Below, in pieces: positions 35,295-44,944 of a stretch of 64,000 nt of DNA. Origin of the DNA: Rhizobium leguminosarum (GTDB taxonomy: Bacteria > Pseudomonadota > Alphaproteobacteria > Rhizobiales > Rhizobiaceae); assembly GCF_001679785.1 (NCBI RefSeq), contig NZ_CP016286.1, forward strand, positions 4,722,501-4,786,500, written 5' to 3'. A program made the position numbers and the translations under genes. Under the pieces are notes generated by a model. It was not told the DNA's origin, made no database searches, and saw nothing but the letters and a program-made list of their open reading frames with translations. Every line of letters starts with the position of its first letter. Position 1 is the first letter of the stretch.

Positions 35295-36131
35295 TCATCC
35301 TTTCACGGCGCCGAAGGTCAGGCCGGCGACGATGTGACGCTGCACCACTGAAAAGACGATGAGCGCCGGAACCAAGGTCAGCATGGAGATCGCGGCCATG
35401 ATGCCCCAGGCCGTCCCCGTCGTCGTCACATATTCCGACAGGCCGGTGGTGAGTGTCCGCGCATGGAAGTTGGTGAGCGTCGCCGCCAGCAGATATTCGT
35501 TCCACGCAAACACCCAGGTCAGGATCAGCGTCACCGCAAGTCCGGGCCGAGCCAAAGGAAAGATGATATCATAGAGGACGGTCCATGGGCTCGCGCCGTC
35601 CATATAGGCCGCCTCGTCCAATTCCTTCGGAATGCCTTCCACGGTCGGGCGCAGCGTCCAGATGGCGAAGGGTAGGTTGAAGGAGCAATAGACCAGGATC
35701 ATGCCCAGCTTGGAATCGGCGAGCGAGAAGTCGCCGATCCTGTAGACCTGCGTCAAAAGCAGGAAAAGCGGCAGGAGGAAGACCGCCGGCGGCGCCATGC
35801 GGTTGGTAATCGTCCAGAAGAAGATGCTTTCCTTGCCGGCGAGGTCGAAGCGCGTCAGGGCATAGCAGGCAAGGAAGCCGAGCGTCGTGACAAGCAGCGC
35901 GTTGCCCGACGAAATGATCAGCGAGTTGAGCATGTATCCGCGCAAGGTCGGGTTGGTCAGCACGTCCTGGTAGTTCTTCCAGAAGAAGCTCCGGAGAATG
36001 ACATCGGGCGTCGAAAACAGGTCGAACGGCTGTTTCACCGATATGACGAAGAGCCAATAGATCGGGAATAGGGTGACGAAGCTTATCAAGGTCCACAGGA
36101 GGACCGGAAGCCAGGGAAAACGGGTCTTCAT
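35295..36131 (-). CDS. Polyol/sugar ABC transporter permease (MalG type)
   Basis: The 278-residue permease has six hydrophobic segments and the MalG-type EAA loop (ELDEAAYMDGASPWTVLYDI) that contacts the ATPase. It forms the membrane channel with the MalF-type partner encoded just upstream (four bases between genes). It is part of the SBP-permease-permease-small protein-ATPase-SDR operon. Confidence 0.92.
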   Translation of the reverse strand: MKTRFPWLPVLLWTLISFVTLFPIYWLFVISVKQPFDLFSTPDVILRSFFWKNYQDVLTNPTLRGYMLNSLIISSGNALLVTTLGFLACYALTRFDLAGKESIFFWTITNRMAPPAVFLLPLFLLLTQVYRIGDFSLADSKLGMILVYCSFNLPFAIWTLRPTVEGIPKELDEAAYMDGASPWTVLYDIIFPLARPGLAVTLILTWVFAWNEYLLAATLTNFHARTLTTGLSEYVTTTGTAWGIMAAISMLTLVPALIVFSVVQRHIVAGLTFGAVKG

Positions 36132-36135
36132 CGCT

Positions 36136-37011
36136 TCAACCTCTCTTCACGCGGGGCGCAATCAGGCCGACATAGAGCAGCCAGCAGACGACGATGGTGA
36201 GATAGAGGACGATGACGGAGATCGCCGAACCGTAGCCGTAATTCGTCTTGGGAAAGACTTCCCTGAAGATATGGACGCCGATGTAGCGCGTCGAAGAACC
36301 CGGACCGCCGCCGGTCAGCATCAGGACTTCGTCGACGGTGCGCAGCGCGTCCATCAGCCTGATGAACACCGTGGCGAGCAGGGCCGGGCGGATCAGGGGG
36401 AGCGTGATGTGCCAGAAGATTTGGCTCTTGCCGGCGCCGTCGATCTGCGCCTGCTCGAACGGGTCTGATGGGAGCGAGACGAGTGCGGCGATCAGCGAGA
36501 GGGTGACGAGCGGCGTCCAGTGCCAGATGTCCATGATGACAGTGACGGTGAAGGCCGCAACCGCGCTCTGGCCGATATTCAGATCGTAGCCGAACCAGCT
36601 CCTCAGGAGATAGGGAATGATGCCGATCGATGGCGTGGTCATCAGCTTCCAGACGGAGCCGACAATGATTGGCGCCATGATCAGCGGCAGAGTGTGGATC
36701 GTGCGAAACACCGCTTTTCCGGGAAAGTCCTTGAGCAGCGCCTGGGCGAGGATGTAGCCGAGGACCAGCTCCGACACGACCGCGAAGAAGACGAATGTCA
36801 GGGTTATGCCGAGCGATGCCAGGAACTGCGGGTCGAAGACGAGCCGCCGATAGTTCTCAGCCCAGTTGAACACCATGCCCGGATTGGCAGCGAACGGGTT
36901 CCATGAATGGAAAGAGACCCAGAGGACGTAGATGAACGGAAATATCCCGAACAGTCCGAGGATCACTATGGTCGGTGACAGCAACAGCCACCCGAGCTTC
37001 TGCGAATGCAT
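36136..37011 (-). CDS. Polyol/sugar ABC transporter permease (MalF type)
   Basis: The 291-residue permease begins with a hydrophobic helix (LGWLLLSPTIVILGLFGIFP) and carries the EAA-like loop (PFEQAQIDGAGKSQIFWHIT) before the last helices. It pairs with the MalG-type permease. It lies 95 bases after the binding-protein gene, consistent with one operon. Confidence 0.92.
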   Translation of the reverse strand: MHSQKLGWLLLSPTIVILGLFGIFPFIYVLWVSFHSWNPFAANPGMVFNWAENYRRLVFDPQFLASLGITLTFVFFAVVSELVLGYILAQALLKDFPGKAVFRTIHTLPLIMAPIIVGSVWKLMTTPSIGIIPYLLRSWFGYDLNIGQSAVAAFTVTVIMDIWHWTPLVTLSLIAALVSLPSDPFEQAQIDGAGKSQIFWHITLPLIRPALLATVFIRLMDALRTVDEVLMLTGGGPGSSTRYIGVHIFREVFPKTNYGYGSAISVIVLYLTIVVCWLLYVGLIAPRVKRG

Positions 37012-37106
37012 CGCCTATCCCCCATTGAACACTATGTGGACGTCCGCTCCATCAGGAGCGAAAGATGACGGGTCGTCGGAACGACCCGTCAGTTGGGGAG
37101 GATGCT

Positions 37107-38540
37107 TTATTTGCGATAACCGAGCGAGGTGAGCTCTTCTTCGGCTTTGCCCGCCATCTGGTCGAGGCCTTCATCAGGCCCGATGTTGCCGGTCAGTATG
37201 TCGTAGAAGATAGGAGCGGTCGCTTCACGCACCTGCGCATGGAAGGGGTAGGGGGGAGCGCCGGCGAAGAGCTTGCCGTCGTCCTTCAGCATTGTGTAGA
37301 AGCCGCCGAGCTTGACGTCCATCTCCTTCACCTTCGGATCGTCGAACGTTGCCTTGTTGGTGATGCGCGGTGCGGCGATCGCCCAATCGGGCTGCACTTC
37401 GTTCTGGCCGATGAATTCGAGGAACAGCAGTGACGCTTCCTTGTTCTTGGACGTGACCGGAACGCCGAAGGCGCCGCCATCGTAGTAGCCGATATAGCCC
37501 TTTCCGGCTTTGGCGTCGTCCAGCACGCCGGGCTCGAGCGGCGGCAGAGCGAAACCGACCTGGCCGACCACCTTCGACTGCGCCGGATCGCTTGCGATCC
37601 ACGCGGCGTTCTCACCGTAGATCAGGCCCTGGGCGACGCGGCCCGCGGCGAAGGTCGTTGCGGTTTCCGTCCAGGTTGACTGCGTCGATTCCGGAGGCGC
37701 GATGTCGCGCAGGTGCAGCCAGTACTTCAACGCGGCCTTCGCCTTGTCGCCGTTCATTGCGCCGCCATGTTCGACCGTCGCCGCATAATTGTTCTTGGCG
37801 TCGATGCCCCAATTGTAGACGCCGAAGGTCGGCGCGATGGACTCGAAGAATTCATACCAGGACGCCGGATGGCCTGTATGTGCCTGAGCGGTCGTGCCCC
37901 AGAGCTCCATGCCGTTGTCCTTGCCGTACTTCGTGAAGAAGTCGGCGATCTCGGTGTATTCCGCGTGTGTGGTCGCCGGCTTCAGGTCCTTGCCTGTTTC
38001 CTTCTTGAAGGCTTCCTTGATCTTTGGATCGTCGAAGAGGTCCTTGCGATAGAGATACGCCTTCAGGAAGGCTTCCATCGGAACGCCGAAGAGATCGCCG
38101 CTCGAGTCCTTGAAGTAGTCGGCAAAGCTGGTGAAGTTGGCGTCGTCGTAGGTCGGCGCCTTCAGATCAGGCTGTTCTTTCAGCGTCTTCGTGATGTCGA
38201 CGAGGAAATTCCTGGCGAGATAGGAGTAGATGATGTCCTGCTCGATGTAGACCATGTCATAGATGCCGGTCTTGGCTTCCATGTCCTTGATGGCCTTGTC
38301 GTACATCTGATCCCAGGACGTCGTCTCGATGTCGACCTTGATGCCGGTCTTCTTTTCGAATTCCGGAGCGAGAACGTTCCTGATGTAGTTCGATGGCGGG
38401 GTGCTTTCGGTGACGCCGTGCAGTGTCACGCCCTTGAATTTGGCGCCGGCGTCGGACCAGAAGTCAGCCCAGGCCGGCGAAGCAGTCGTGGCGAGGCCGA
38501 GCGTCAGCGCAAGCGCGCTAGCCTTCAAAGCATAATTCAT
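37107..38540 (-). CDS. Extracellular polyol/sugar-binding protein
   Basis: The 477-residue protein has a signal peptide ([20 protein letters not shown], cleavage after AWA) and a large bacterial extracellular solute-binding fold ([20 protein letters not shown] and [20 protein letters not shown]). It resembles SmoE-type polyol-binding proteins more than maltose-binding proteins. It feeds the two permeases. The start at 38540 has GGAGG upstream; the longer frame adds only five residues. It is the first gene of the leftward operon, with a long regulatory gap before the divergent epimerase gene. Confidence 0.88.
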   Translation of the reverse strand: MNYALKASALALTLGLATTASPAWADFWSDAGAKFKGVTLHGVTESTPPSNYIRNVLAPEFEKKTGIKVDIETTSWDQMYDKAIKDMEAKTGIYDMVYIEQDIIYSYLARNFLVDITKTLKEQPDLKAPTYDDANFTSFADYFKDSSGDLFGVPMEAFLKAYLYRKDLFDDPKIKEAFKKETGKDLKPATTHAEYTEIADFFTKYGKDNGMELWGTTAQAHTGHPASWYEFFESIAPTFGVYNWGIDAKNNYAATVEHGGAMNGDKAKAALKYWLHLRDIAPPESTQSTWTETATTFAAGRVAQGLIYGENAAWIASDPAQSKVVGQVGFALPPLEPGVLDDAKAGKGYIGYYDGGAFGVPVTSKNKEASLLFLEFIGQNEVQPDWAIAAPRITNKATFDDPKVKEMDVKLGGFYTMLKDDGKLFAGAPPYPFHAQVREATAPIFYDILTGNIGPDEGLDQMAGKAEEELTSLGYRK

Positions 38541-38686
38541 TTTCAATCCTCCCAAAGTGCAGCGAGATCATTTCGCCGGTCCTTTGTGTAGGCCAAAAAA
38601 ACTGACGACGCAACATTTGTTGTCTAGCCATGCAAATAGATGATCTATCCCATTGATTTTTGCAGAAACTAAATTCCCGCGGAGGG

Positions 38687-38726
38687 TGCGATGCAAATCG
38701 CAAGAAGCGTAATATATTGCATCGCA
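38687..38726. promoter_or_regulatory. 40-bp inverted repeat in divergent polyol promoter region
   Basis: TGCGATGCAA (38687-38696) and TTGCATCGCA (38717-38726) are perfectly complementary 10-base arms separated by 20 bases. It sits near the middle of the 298-base gap between the binding-protein and epimerase genes. A regulator such as the ROK protein encoded nearby could bind here (inference). Confidence 0.6.
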
Positions 38727-38838
38727 AAGTAATTTTGCAAAGCAGCAAAAAAACTGCAGCCAAAATTATTTGTTGTCTTGCCGAACTAATTGGCATAGCA
38801 CTGTGCGCAGCCAAAGGCATTTTTTGGAGGAAAAGGCT

Positions 38839-39723
38839 ATGCGTCGATTGGGTATCCATTCATTTGTATGGACAGGCGGCCAAACGCAGGAAGGGCTGGA
38901 GATGGCCCTCAACAAGACGGCCGAACACGGATATCGCACCATCGAATTTGCCTATCTCCGCCCCGAGAAATTCAATCTCGATCGACTGGCAAAGCTTGCG
39001 CAGTCGCTTGACGTGGAGATTGGCGTGACGATGGGCCTGCCGGTCGACAGGGACGTGTCGAGCGAGGACATGTCTGCGGTGTCCGCCGGCAAGCAGACGC
39101 TGGCCGACGCCGTTCGTGCGGTCCGCGACATCGGCGGCAACAAGCTGGGCGGAATTCTCTATTCCGCGCACACCAAGTACAATCGCCAGCCGACAAAGAG
39201 GGGCTGGGACAACAGCGTCGCCGCGATCGCCGCGACCGCCGAAGTCGCGAGACAAGCGAACGTCGACCTCGTCCTGGAAATTGTCAACCGGTTCGAGACG
39301 AACCTGCTGAATACGGCGGCGCAGGGGCTGAAGTTCATCGCCGAGACCGGATCGGAGCATGTCCGACTCCACCTCGACACGTTCCATATGAATATCGAGG
39401 AAGCCAATCCGGCCGCCGCGATCCGCCTGGCCGGCGACAAGATCGGCTACTTCCACATCGGCGAGAGCAACCGCGGTTACCTCGGCGACGGCGTCATCAA
39501 CTTCGATCTGATCTTCGACGCTCTGCTCGACATCGACTACAAGCGCGACATCGTGTTCGAGAGCTTCTCGACGACGGTCGTGGACGAAGGCCTGTCGCTC
39601 GCCTGCGCGATCTGGCGCGACACCTGGGAGGATAATGATCCGCTTGCCGCGCACGCGAAGCGCTACATCGAGCTGAAATATGACGAGGCCAAGCGCCGCC
39701 GCGCCACAAACGCGCGGCCCTGA
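38839..39723 (+). CDS. Ketose 3-epimerase (D-tagatose/L-ribulose 3-epimerase family)
   Basis: The 294-residue TIM-barrel protein carries the four metal-binding residues of ketose 3-epimerases in the right spacing: Glu147 (LEIVNRFET), Asp180 (LHLDTFHMN), His206 (YFHIGESNRG) and Glu241 (FESFS). These enzymes flip C3 of free ketoses such as tagatose, fructose, sorbose or ribulose. In this cluster it would convert L-tagatose to L-sorbose (inference). GGAGG precedes ATG 38839. It begins the rightward operon. Confidence 0.87.
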   Translation: MRRLGIHSFVWTGGQTQEGLEMALNKTAEHGYRTIEFAYLRPEKFNLDRLAKLAQSLDVEIGVTMGLPVDRDVSSEDMSAVSAGKQTLADAVRAVRDIGGNKLGGILYSAHTKYNRQPTKRGWDNSVAAIAATAEVARQANVDLVLEIVNRFETNLLNTAAQGLKFIAETGSEHVRLHLDTFHMNIEEANPAAAIRLAGDKIGYFHIGESNRGYLGDGVINFDLIFDALLDIDYKRDIVFESFSTTVVDEGLSLACAIWRDTWEDNDPLAAHAKRYIELKYDEAKRRRATNARP

Positions 39724-39785
39724 TTATCCCTCTGACAGCCTGTTCCAGTCGTGTAAGGGTTGGGCCGACTGAAGGGAATTGAAAT

Positions 39786-41012
39786 ATGAACGACACCGTC
39801 TCCATCGGAAGTTCGCCGCGCAGGATCCGGCAGAACAATATCGTCGCCGCCTTGCAGACGATTTATGCCCACCGAAGCCTCAGCCGGGCGGATCTCGCCC
39901 GCAAGCTCGGGATGAATCGCTCATCCTCGGGAGAGATCGTCGCCGAACTCACGGAAGGCGGGTTCGTTCAGGAGTCGGACGAGAGCGGCAAGCAGCGCCT
40001 GGAACATTCCCGTGCCGGGCGTCCTGGTATCATGCTCGAACTTGTCCCCGATGCCGCATTCTTCGTCGGGATCGAGATTGGCGTTGAGCATATATCGGCT
40101 GCAGTTGTCGATCTCTCCGCCGAAGTCCGGGCATGTCGGAAAATCGCGTTCGACACGCCGTCTTCGACGGTGGAGGAGGCCGTGGCGCGGGGCGTCGAGC
40201 TGATCATCGGCGCGATGGCGAAGGGGATGATTGGACGGTGCAAAGGTCTCGGCATTTCGGCGCCGGCCCACATCCGGCCGGACGGAATTGTCACCCTCGC
40301 ACCCATCATCGGCTGGCGGGAGGTGTCGTTGAAGGAGATCGGTCGATCCGCCTTCCTGGCCGCCGTCCCGGCCGCCGTCCCGATCGCGGTTGAAAACGAC
40401 GCCAACGCGTTTGCAATCGGCGACAGCTATCGTCACGGCGTCTCAGGCGTAACCCTGTTCCTGCTGATGGAAACGGGCGTTGGCGGCGGCATCATGATCG
40501 ATGGCAAACTGTTCCGGGGCGGCCACGGCCTGGCGGGAGAAATCGGCCACACTCTGGTGCCGGGAAGCGGCGGTCAGAAGTTTGAGCAGCTGATCGGTCG
40601 CGAAGTGCTGATCAGGCAGTATCGCGAGGCTATTGGACGTAAGCACGTCGATCTGCAGGAGTTCCTTGGCGACGTTCATGATCGCGTCCCGGCCGCGGTC
40701 AATATCGCCGAAACCTGGTCGCGCCATCTCGCTTACGCATTGCTGCAGGCCTGTCGTCTGCTCGACCCCGACAGGATCGTGCTGGGTGGCTCCGTGGCAT
40801 CCCTCTACCCGATGGTGGCCGCCCGCGTGGCGGTCCACATGTCGGAGGGGCAGAGCATACCTTTTCCCACGCCTGACATCGTTGTGGACGATGATGCGGA
40901 GTTCGGTTCCGCCTTCGGGGCAGCGTGCATGTTGCACCAGCGCTTTCTGTCATTGGAGAGCGAGGAGTTCGGCGGCGAGGACGGTGCGCCGATCCAGTCG
41001 GCGACGAGTTGA
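39786..41012 (+). CDS. ROK-family transcriptional regulator
   Basis: The 408-residue protein has an N-terminal winged helix (ADLARKLGMNRSSSGEIVAE) and a C-terminal ROK sugar-binding domain (ISAPAHIRPDGIVTLAPIIG and METGVGGGIMIDGKLFRGGH). The usual ROK zinc motif CxCGxxGCxE is missing: the expected place reads GHTLVPGSGGQKFEQLIGRE. It is therefore more likely a sugar-sensing repressor than a kinase. It lies between the epimerase and kinase genes and probably controls the divergent operons. Confidence 0.87.
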   Translation: MNDTVSIGSSPRRIRQNNIVAALQTIYAHRSLSRADLARKLGMNRSSSGEIVAELTEGGFVQESDESGKQRLEHSRAGRPGIMLELVPDAAFFVGIEIGVEHISAAVVDLSAEVRACRKIAFDTPSSTVEEAVARGVELIIGAMAKGMIGRCKGLGISAPAHIRPDGIVTLAPIIGWREVSLKEIGRSAFLAAVPAAVPIAVENDANAFAIGDSYRHGVSGVTLFLLMETGVGGGIMIDGKLFRGGHGLAGEIGHTLVPGSGGQKFEQLIGREVLIRQYREAIGRKHVDLQEFLGDVHDRVPAAVNIAETWSRHLAYALLQACRLLDPDRIVLGGSVASLYPMVAARVAVHMSEGQSIPFPTPDIVVDDDAEFGSAFGAACMLHQRFLSLESEEFGGEDGAPIQSATS

Positions 41013-41042
41013 AGACAAGAACGATCGAAAGCAGGATTGCAA

Positions 41043-42020
41043 ATGACTTCAGTACTGGCTCCGGACCCGCTTGGTCCTACCGTTTGCGTGGGGGAGATCC
41101 TCGTCGAGATCGTCGCCACGACGGTCGGAGACGGTTTTCTTGAAGCCCAGCCGCTTGTCGGTCCGTTCGCGAGCGGAGCGCCGGCGATCTTCATCTCGCA
41201 ATGCGGGCGCCTCGGCGGCAAGGCCGCAATGGTCGGCGCCGTCGGCGATGACGATTTCGGGCGTGTCAATACCGATCGCCTCGAACGCGACGGCGTCGAT
41301 GTTTCGACGATCTCGATCGATCCGGACTATCCCACAGGCAGCGCTTTTGTCCGCTACCGCAAGGATGGCTCCCGGGATTTCGTCTATAACATCGCCAAAT
41401 CAGCAGCCGCACGCTTCGGCTGGTCTCAAACGGTCGGTGATCTCATCAATCGGAGCGGCCATCTTCACGTTATGGGCTCGGCTCTATCTGTCCCCAGTGC
41501 GCGCGAGGTGATCGACAAGGCGGTCGACATCGTCAAGGCACGCGGGGGAACGCTCTCGGTGGATCCGAACATTCGCAAGGAATTGAAGCTGGATGAGGAT
41601 ACCGAGCGCCGCTTTTCCAAGCTTGTCGCTGCCGCCGATCTGCTTCTGCCATCCGGAGAGGAGCTTGAGCGTGCCGCAGGTGTCGAAGGCGAGGCAGAGG
41701 CGATCCGCCGCTTGTTCGAGATCGGCGTCAAGGAGATCGTGCTGAAGCGCGGCGCCGAAGGCGCGACCTATTTCGGCAGGGACGGAGACCGCATCGACGC
41801 TCCGGCATTTGTCGTTCAAGAGGTCGACCCGACCGGCGCCGGCGACTGCTTCGGCGGTGCCTATCTCACCTGCCGGCGGCTCGGAATGTCTCCGCAGCAA
41901 GCTCTGACCTATGCCTCGGCCGCCGGCGCCCGCAACGTGACGGTCCTGGGTCCGATGGAAGGCGCCGGCACTCAGCAAGAACTCGATGCGTTTATCGCTT
42001 CAACGGAAAGGCGCCCGTGA
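41043..42020 (+). CDS. PfkB-family sugar kinase (tagatose kinase candidate)
   Basis: The 325-residue PfkB kinase has the GG motif ([18 protein letters not shown]) and the C-terminal [16 protein letters not shown] with the catalytic Asp. Substrate is not fixed by sequence. In the proposed D-altritol route it would phosphorylate D-tagatose to the 6-phosphate (inference from the next gene). ATG at 41043 has GCAGGA six bases upstream. Its TGA overlaps the next ATG (TGATG). Confidence 0.85.
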   Translation: MTSVLAPDPLGPTVCVGEILVEIVATTVGDGFLEAQPLVGPFASGAPAIFISQCGRLGGKAAMVGAVGDDDFGRVNTDRLERDGVDVSTISIDPDYPTGSAFVRYRKDGSRDFVYNIAKSAAARFGWSQTVGDLINRSGHLHVMGSALSVPSAREVIDKAVDIVKARGGTLSVDPNIRKELKLDEDTERRFSKLVAAADLLLPSGEELERAAGVEGEAEAIRRLFEIGVKEIVLKRGAEGATYFGRDGDRIDAPAFVVQEVDPTGAGDCFGGAYLTCRRLGMSPQQALTYASAAGARNVTVLGPMEGAGTQQELDAFIASTERRP

Positions 42021-43297
42021 TGCAGGTGCATCTCAACGAACTGGCCAGGCTGAGGATCGAAGGCCACCCGAGAGGCGTGACCTCCGTATGCTCGGCCCAT
42101 CCCATCGTGCTTCGAGCAGCACTCCGACACGGGCGGCAACACGAGAGCACCGTCCTGATCGAAGCGACTTGCAACCAGGTCAATCACCTCGGCGGCTACA
42201 CCGGAATGACGCCAAGTGACTTCGCATCCCTCGTCGGCAAAATAGCAGTCGAGGAGGGGTGCCCCGAAAATCTGATCGTTCTCGGTGGCGATCACCTCGG
42301 CCCCAATCCCTGGCGCGACCGCTCGGCAGAAGAGGCCATGGCCGAGGCGGAGAAGATGGTTGCCGCCTATGTCGAGGCCGGGTTTCGCAAGATTCACCTC
42401 GACGCCTCGATGGGCTGCAAGGGCGAGCCGGTGGCGCTCGACGACGAAACCACCGCCCATCGCGCCGCCCGGCTTGCGGCGGTCGCTGAGGCGTCGGCGA
42501 AGAAGAGCGGCGGCGCAATGCCGGTTTACGTCATCGGCACCGAAGTGCCGCCGCCGGGCGGAGCCGACCACGCCCTGACAACCATCGAACCGACGGCCGC
42601 CGCGGCGGCGTTGGAGACGATCGAAGTCCACCGCCGGATCTTTGCGGAGGCCGGACTCGGCCAAGCATTTGAACGGGCCATCGGGCTGGTCGTTCAGCCG
42701 GGCGTCGAGTTCGGCAATCAGAATGTCATCCAGTACGACCGCAGCAAGATAGACGCGCTGAAATCGGTGCTCACCGACGAACCGCAATTCGTCTTCGAGG
42801 CGCACTCGACGGATTATCAGGGGACCCGGCCGTTGACCGCGCTGGTGCAGGACGGCTTTCCCATTCTGAAGGTCGGTCCCGAGCTGACCTTCGTCCTGCG
42901 CGAGGCGCTCTACGCGCTGGATGCGATCGCTTCGGACCTCTTGCCCGATTACGGCCAGCGTCCGCTGTATGCGGCGATGGAAGCGCTGATGCTTGATCAG
43001 CCGGGCGACTGGAGCCGCCACTACCATGGCACAGACGCCGAGATGCGCTGGTTGCGGCACTATTCGCTGTCCGACCGCATCCGCTATTATTGGGCGTCGA
43101 CTGAAGCACAATATGCCGTCCGGCAGCTGTGCGAGGCCATTCGAGGGCAAATCGTACCGCTGCCATTGCTGTGGCAGCACATGCCGGCCGCACAGGACTT
43201 CGCAGATGCGCCGCTCGATCCGGAACAGGTTCTAATCTGGAGAGTGACGAAGAGCCTCTCGGACTATCATGCCGCTTGCGGCGTCGGGAAGAATTGA
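42020..43297 (+). CDS. GatZ/KbaZ-family protein, probable tagatose 6-phosphate 4-epimerase
   Basis: The 425-residue protein matches GatZ/KbaZ along its length: GVTSVCSAHPIVLRAALRHG, ATCNQVNHLGGYTGMTP, LGGDHLGPNPWRDRSAEEAM and HSTDYQGTRPLTALVQDGFP. In enterobacteria GatZ/KbaZ is a helper subunit of tagatose-bisphosphate aldolase, but no GatY/KbaY catalytic subunit is encoded here. Work on an Agrobacterium galactitol/altritol pathway, as I recall it, assigned a homolog as a tagatose 6-phosphate C4-epimerase giving fructose 6-phosphate. That role fits better here. Confidence 0.82.
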   Translation: MQVHLNELARLRIEGHPRGVTSVCSAHPIVLRAALRHGRQHESTVLIEATCNQVNHLGGYTGMTPSDFASLVGKIAVEEGCPENLIVLGGDHLGPNPWRDRSAEEAMAEAEKMVAAYVEAGFRKIHLDASMGCKGEPVALDDETTAHRAARLAAVAEASAKKSGGAMPVYVIGTEVPPPGGADHALTTIEPTAAAAALETIEVHRRIFAEAGLGQAFERAIGLVVQPGVEFGNQNVIQYDRSKIDALKSVLTDEPQFVFEAHSTDYQGTRPLTALVQDGFPILKVGPELTFVLREALYALDAIASDLLPDYGQRPLYAAMEALMLDQPGDWSRHYHGTDAEMRWLRHYSLSDRIRYYWASTEAQYAVRQLCEAIRGQIVPLPLLWQHMPAAQDFADAPLDPEQVLIWRVTKSLSDYHAACGVGKN

Positions 43298-43327
43298 CAA
43301 TCAGGATCAAGACAGGAGGAACAATCG

Positions 43328-44053
43328 ATGACGGAATTGAATGGGAAGGTCGCGGCGGTCACGGGCGCAGCGTCCGGAATAGGGCTCGCTTCGACGGAGG
43401 CAATGCTCGCCGCTGGCGCGACGGTCGTCCTCGTCGACCGCGATGAGAAGGCCCTTGAGGCGGTTTGTGCCCGGCTTGGCGAGCGCGCTATTCCGCTCGT
43501 GATCAACTTGCTGGATTCGCACCAATGCGCGGGATTGCTCGAGGGCGTCCTGTCGAAGACGGGCAAACTCGATATCCTGCATGCCAATGCGGGCACCTAT
43601 ATCGGCGGCGACCTGATGGAGACCGATCTCGATACCATCGATCGGATGCTCAATCTCAACGTCAATGTCGTCATCAAGAACGTTCGAAACGTCATTCCGC
43701 ACATGATCGAACGCGGCACCGGCGACATTGTCGTCACGAGTTCCGTCGCCGGACACTCGGCGATTCCATGGGAGCCTGTCTATTCGTCATCGAAATGGGC
43801 GATGACATGCTTCGTCCAGACGATGCGACGCCAGCTTCTGAAAAGTGGCATTCGCGTGGGGTCGGTTTCTCCAGGACCGGTGATCAGTGCTTTGCTTGCG
43901 GATTGGCCGGAGGAAAACCTTCGCAAGGCGAAGGAGGCCGGAGCCTTGATCGAGCCGAAGGAAGTCGCCGATGCGATCATCTTCATGCTGACCCGGCCGC
44001 GCAACGTCACCATCCGCGATATCGTGGTGCTTCCAAGCGCCTTTGACATTTGA
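43328..44053 (+). CDS. SDR resembling ribitol 2-dehydrogenase (D-altritol dehydrogenase candidate)
   Basis: The 241-residue SDR has TGAASGIG (12-19), catalytic Ser139, Tyr152 and Lys156, and follows Klebsiella ribitol dehydrogenase closely (LDILHANAGTYIGGDLMETD and WEPVYSSSKWAMTCFVQTMR). It oxidises a polyol with NAD. In this cluster D-altritol to D-tagatose is the best guess; ribitol to D-ribulose remains possible. GACAGGAGG precedes the ATG. The next SDR starts 11 bases after its stop. Confidence 0.83.
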   Translation: MTELNGKVAAVTGAASGIGLASTEAMLAAGATVVLVDRDEKALEAVCARLGERAIPLVINLLDSHQCAGLLEGVLSKTGKLDILHANAGTYIGGDLMETDLDTIDRMLNLNVNVVIKNVRNVIPHMIERGTGDIVVTSSVAGHSAIPWEPVYSSSKWAMTCFVQTMRRQLLKSGIRVGSVSPGPVISALLADWPEENLRKAKEAGALIEPKEVADAIIFMLTRPRNVTIRDIVVLPSAFDI

Positions 44054-44064
44054 GGAGACGTGAG

Positions 44065-44838
44065 ATGAGCTACCAGCAGAAATTTCGCCTCGACGGCGAA
44101 CGGGCGGTGGTCACGGGCGGAGGGCGTGCGATCGGGCTCTGCTGCACCGAGGCGCTGGCGGAGGCGGGCGCCGCCGTCGTCGTCATCGAACGCAGCGAGG
44201 CCGACGCTGAGCAAGCGCTTGCGCTGCGCGACAGAGGCTACGACATCGAACTCCGGGTGGGCGACGTCGCCGATGCGGCCCGAATGGACGCAATCGCGGC
44301 TGAGCTTGCCGATGACGGCCGGCCGGCGACGATCCTGGTGAACAATGCCGGAATTGGCCAGAGCGGCATCCCGGCGGAGGCTCTCACCGACGCGGATTGG
44401 CTGCGCATGATGGACGTCAATCTCAACGGCGTCTTCTGGTGCTCGCGCGCCTTCGGTCGTCCGATGATTTCGATGAAACGCGGCGCCATCGTCAACCTCG
44501 GCTCGATGTCGGGTCACATCTGCAATCGGCCTCAGCCTCAGACGGCCTATAACGTCTCCAAGGCGGCAGTCCATCACCTCACACGTTCGTTGGCCGCCGA
44601 GTGGGCGCACCACGGCATCAGGGTAAACGCCGTCGCGCCCACCTACATCGAGACACCGATGGTGGTGGCCGTCGAAGCCAATCGCGAGCGTATTCCGCTC
44701 TGGCTCGCCGACACGCCGATGGGGAGGATGGGTACGCCGGAGGAGGTTGCAAGCGCCGTTCTCTTCCTTGCGTCGGACGCGGCCAGCCTCATGACTGGGG
44801 CGATCGTCAACGTCGATGCAGGGTTCACCTGCTGGTAG
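44065..44838 (+). CDS. SDR resembling galactitol 2-dehydrogenase (L-tagatose-forming)
   Basis: The 257-residue SDR closely follows Rhodobacter galactitol dehydrogenase: the N-terminal YQQKFRLDGERAVVTGGG, VFWCSRAFGRPMISMKRGAI, LGSMSGHICNRPQPQTAYNV, and the C-terminal DAGFTCW ending. Catalytic Ser147, Tyr162 and Lys166 are present. It would oxidise galactitol to L-tagatose, the substrate of the 3-epimerase. The start at 44065 has GGAG upstream. It closes the rightward operon; two LacI-type operators follow. Confidence 0.85.
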   Translation: MSYQQKFRLDGERAVVTGGGRAIGLCCTEALAEAGAAVVVIERSEADAEQALALRDRGYDIELRVGDVADAARMDAIAAELADDGRPATILVNNAGIGQSGIPAEALTDADWLRMMDVNLNGVFWCSRAFGRPMISMKRGAIVNLGSMSGHICNRPQPQTAYNVSKAAVHHLTRSLAAEWAHHGIRVNAVAPTYIETPMVVAVEANRERIPLWLADTPMGRMGTPEEVASAVLFLASDAASLMTGAIVNVDAGFTCW

Positions 44839-44890
44839 TCCTTCCGGAATGAGGCGCGTGTAGCGCCTCGTTCACACACGGAAACCAGTA

Positions 44891-44904
44891 TGGAAACGTT
44901 ACCA
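44891..44904. promoter_or_regulatory. LacI-type operator 1
   Basis: TGGAAACGTTACCA is a near-perfect palindrome around the central CG typical of LacI-family operators. A second site lies exactly 54 bases downstream. Both precede the aldolase gene. Confidence 0.7.
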
Positions 44905-44944
44905 CATAATCTTGACTCGCATTCCAGCGGCGTTTATCCAGATG

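Noticed and set aside
42020..43297. Tagatose-1,6-bisphosphate aldolase complex
   Set aside because: No GatY/KbaY catalytic subunit is encoded nearby, and the pathway context fits a 4-epimerase role better.
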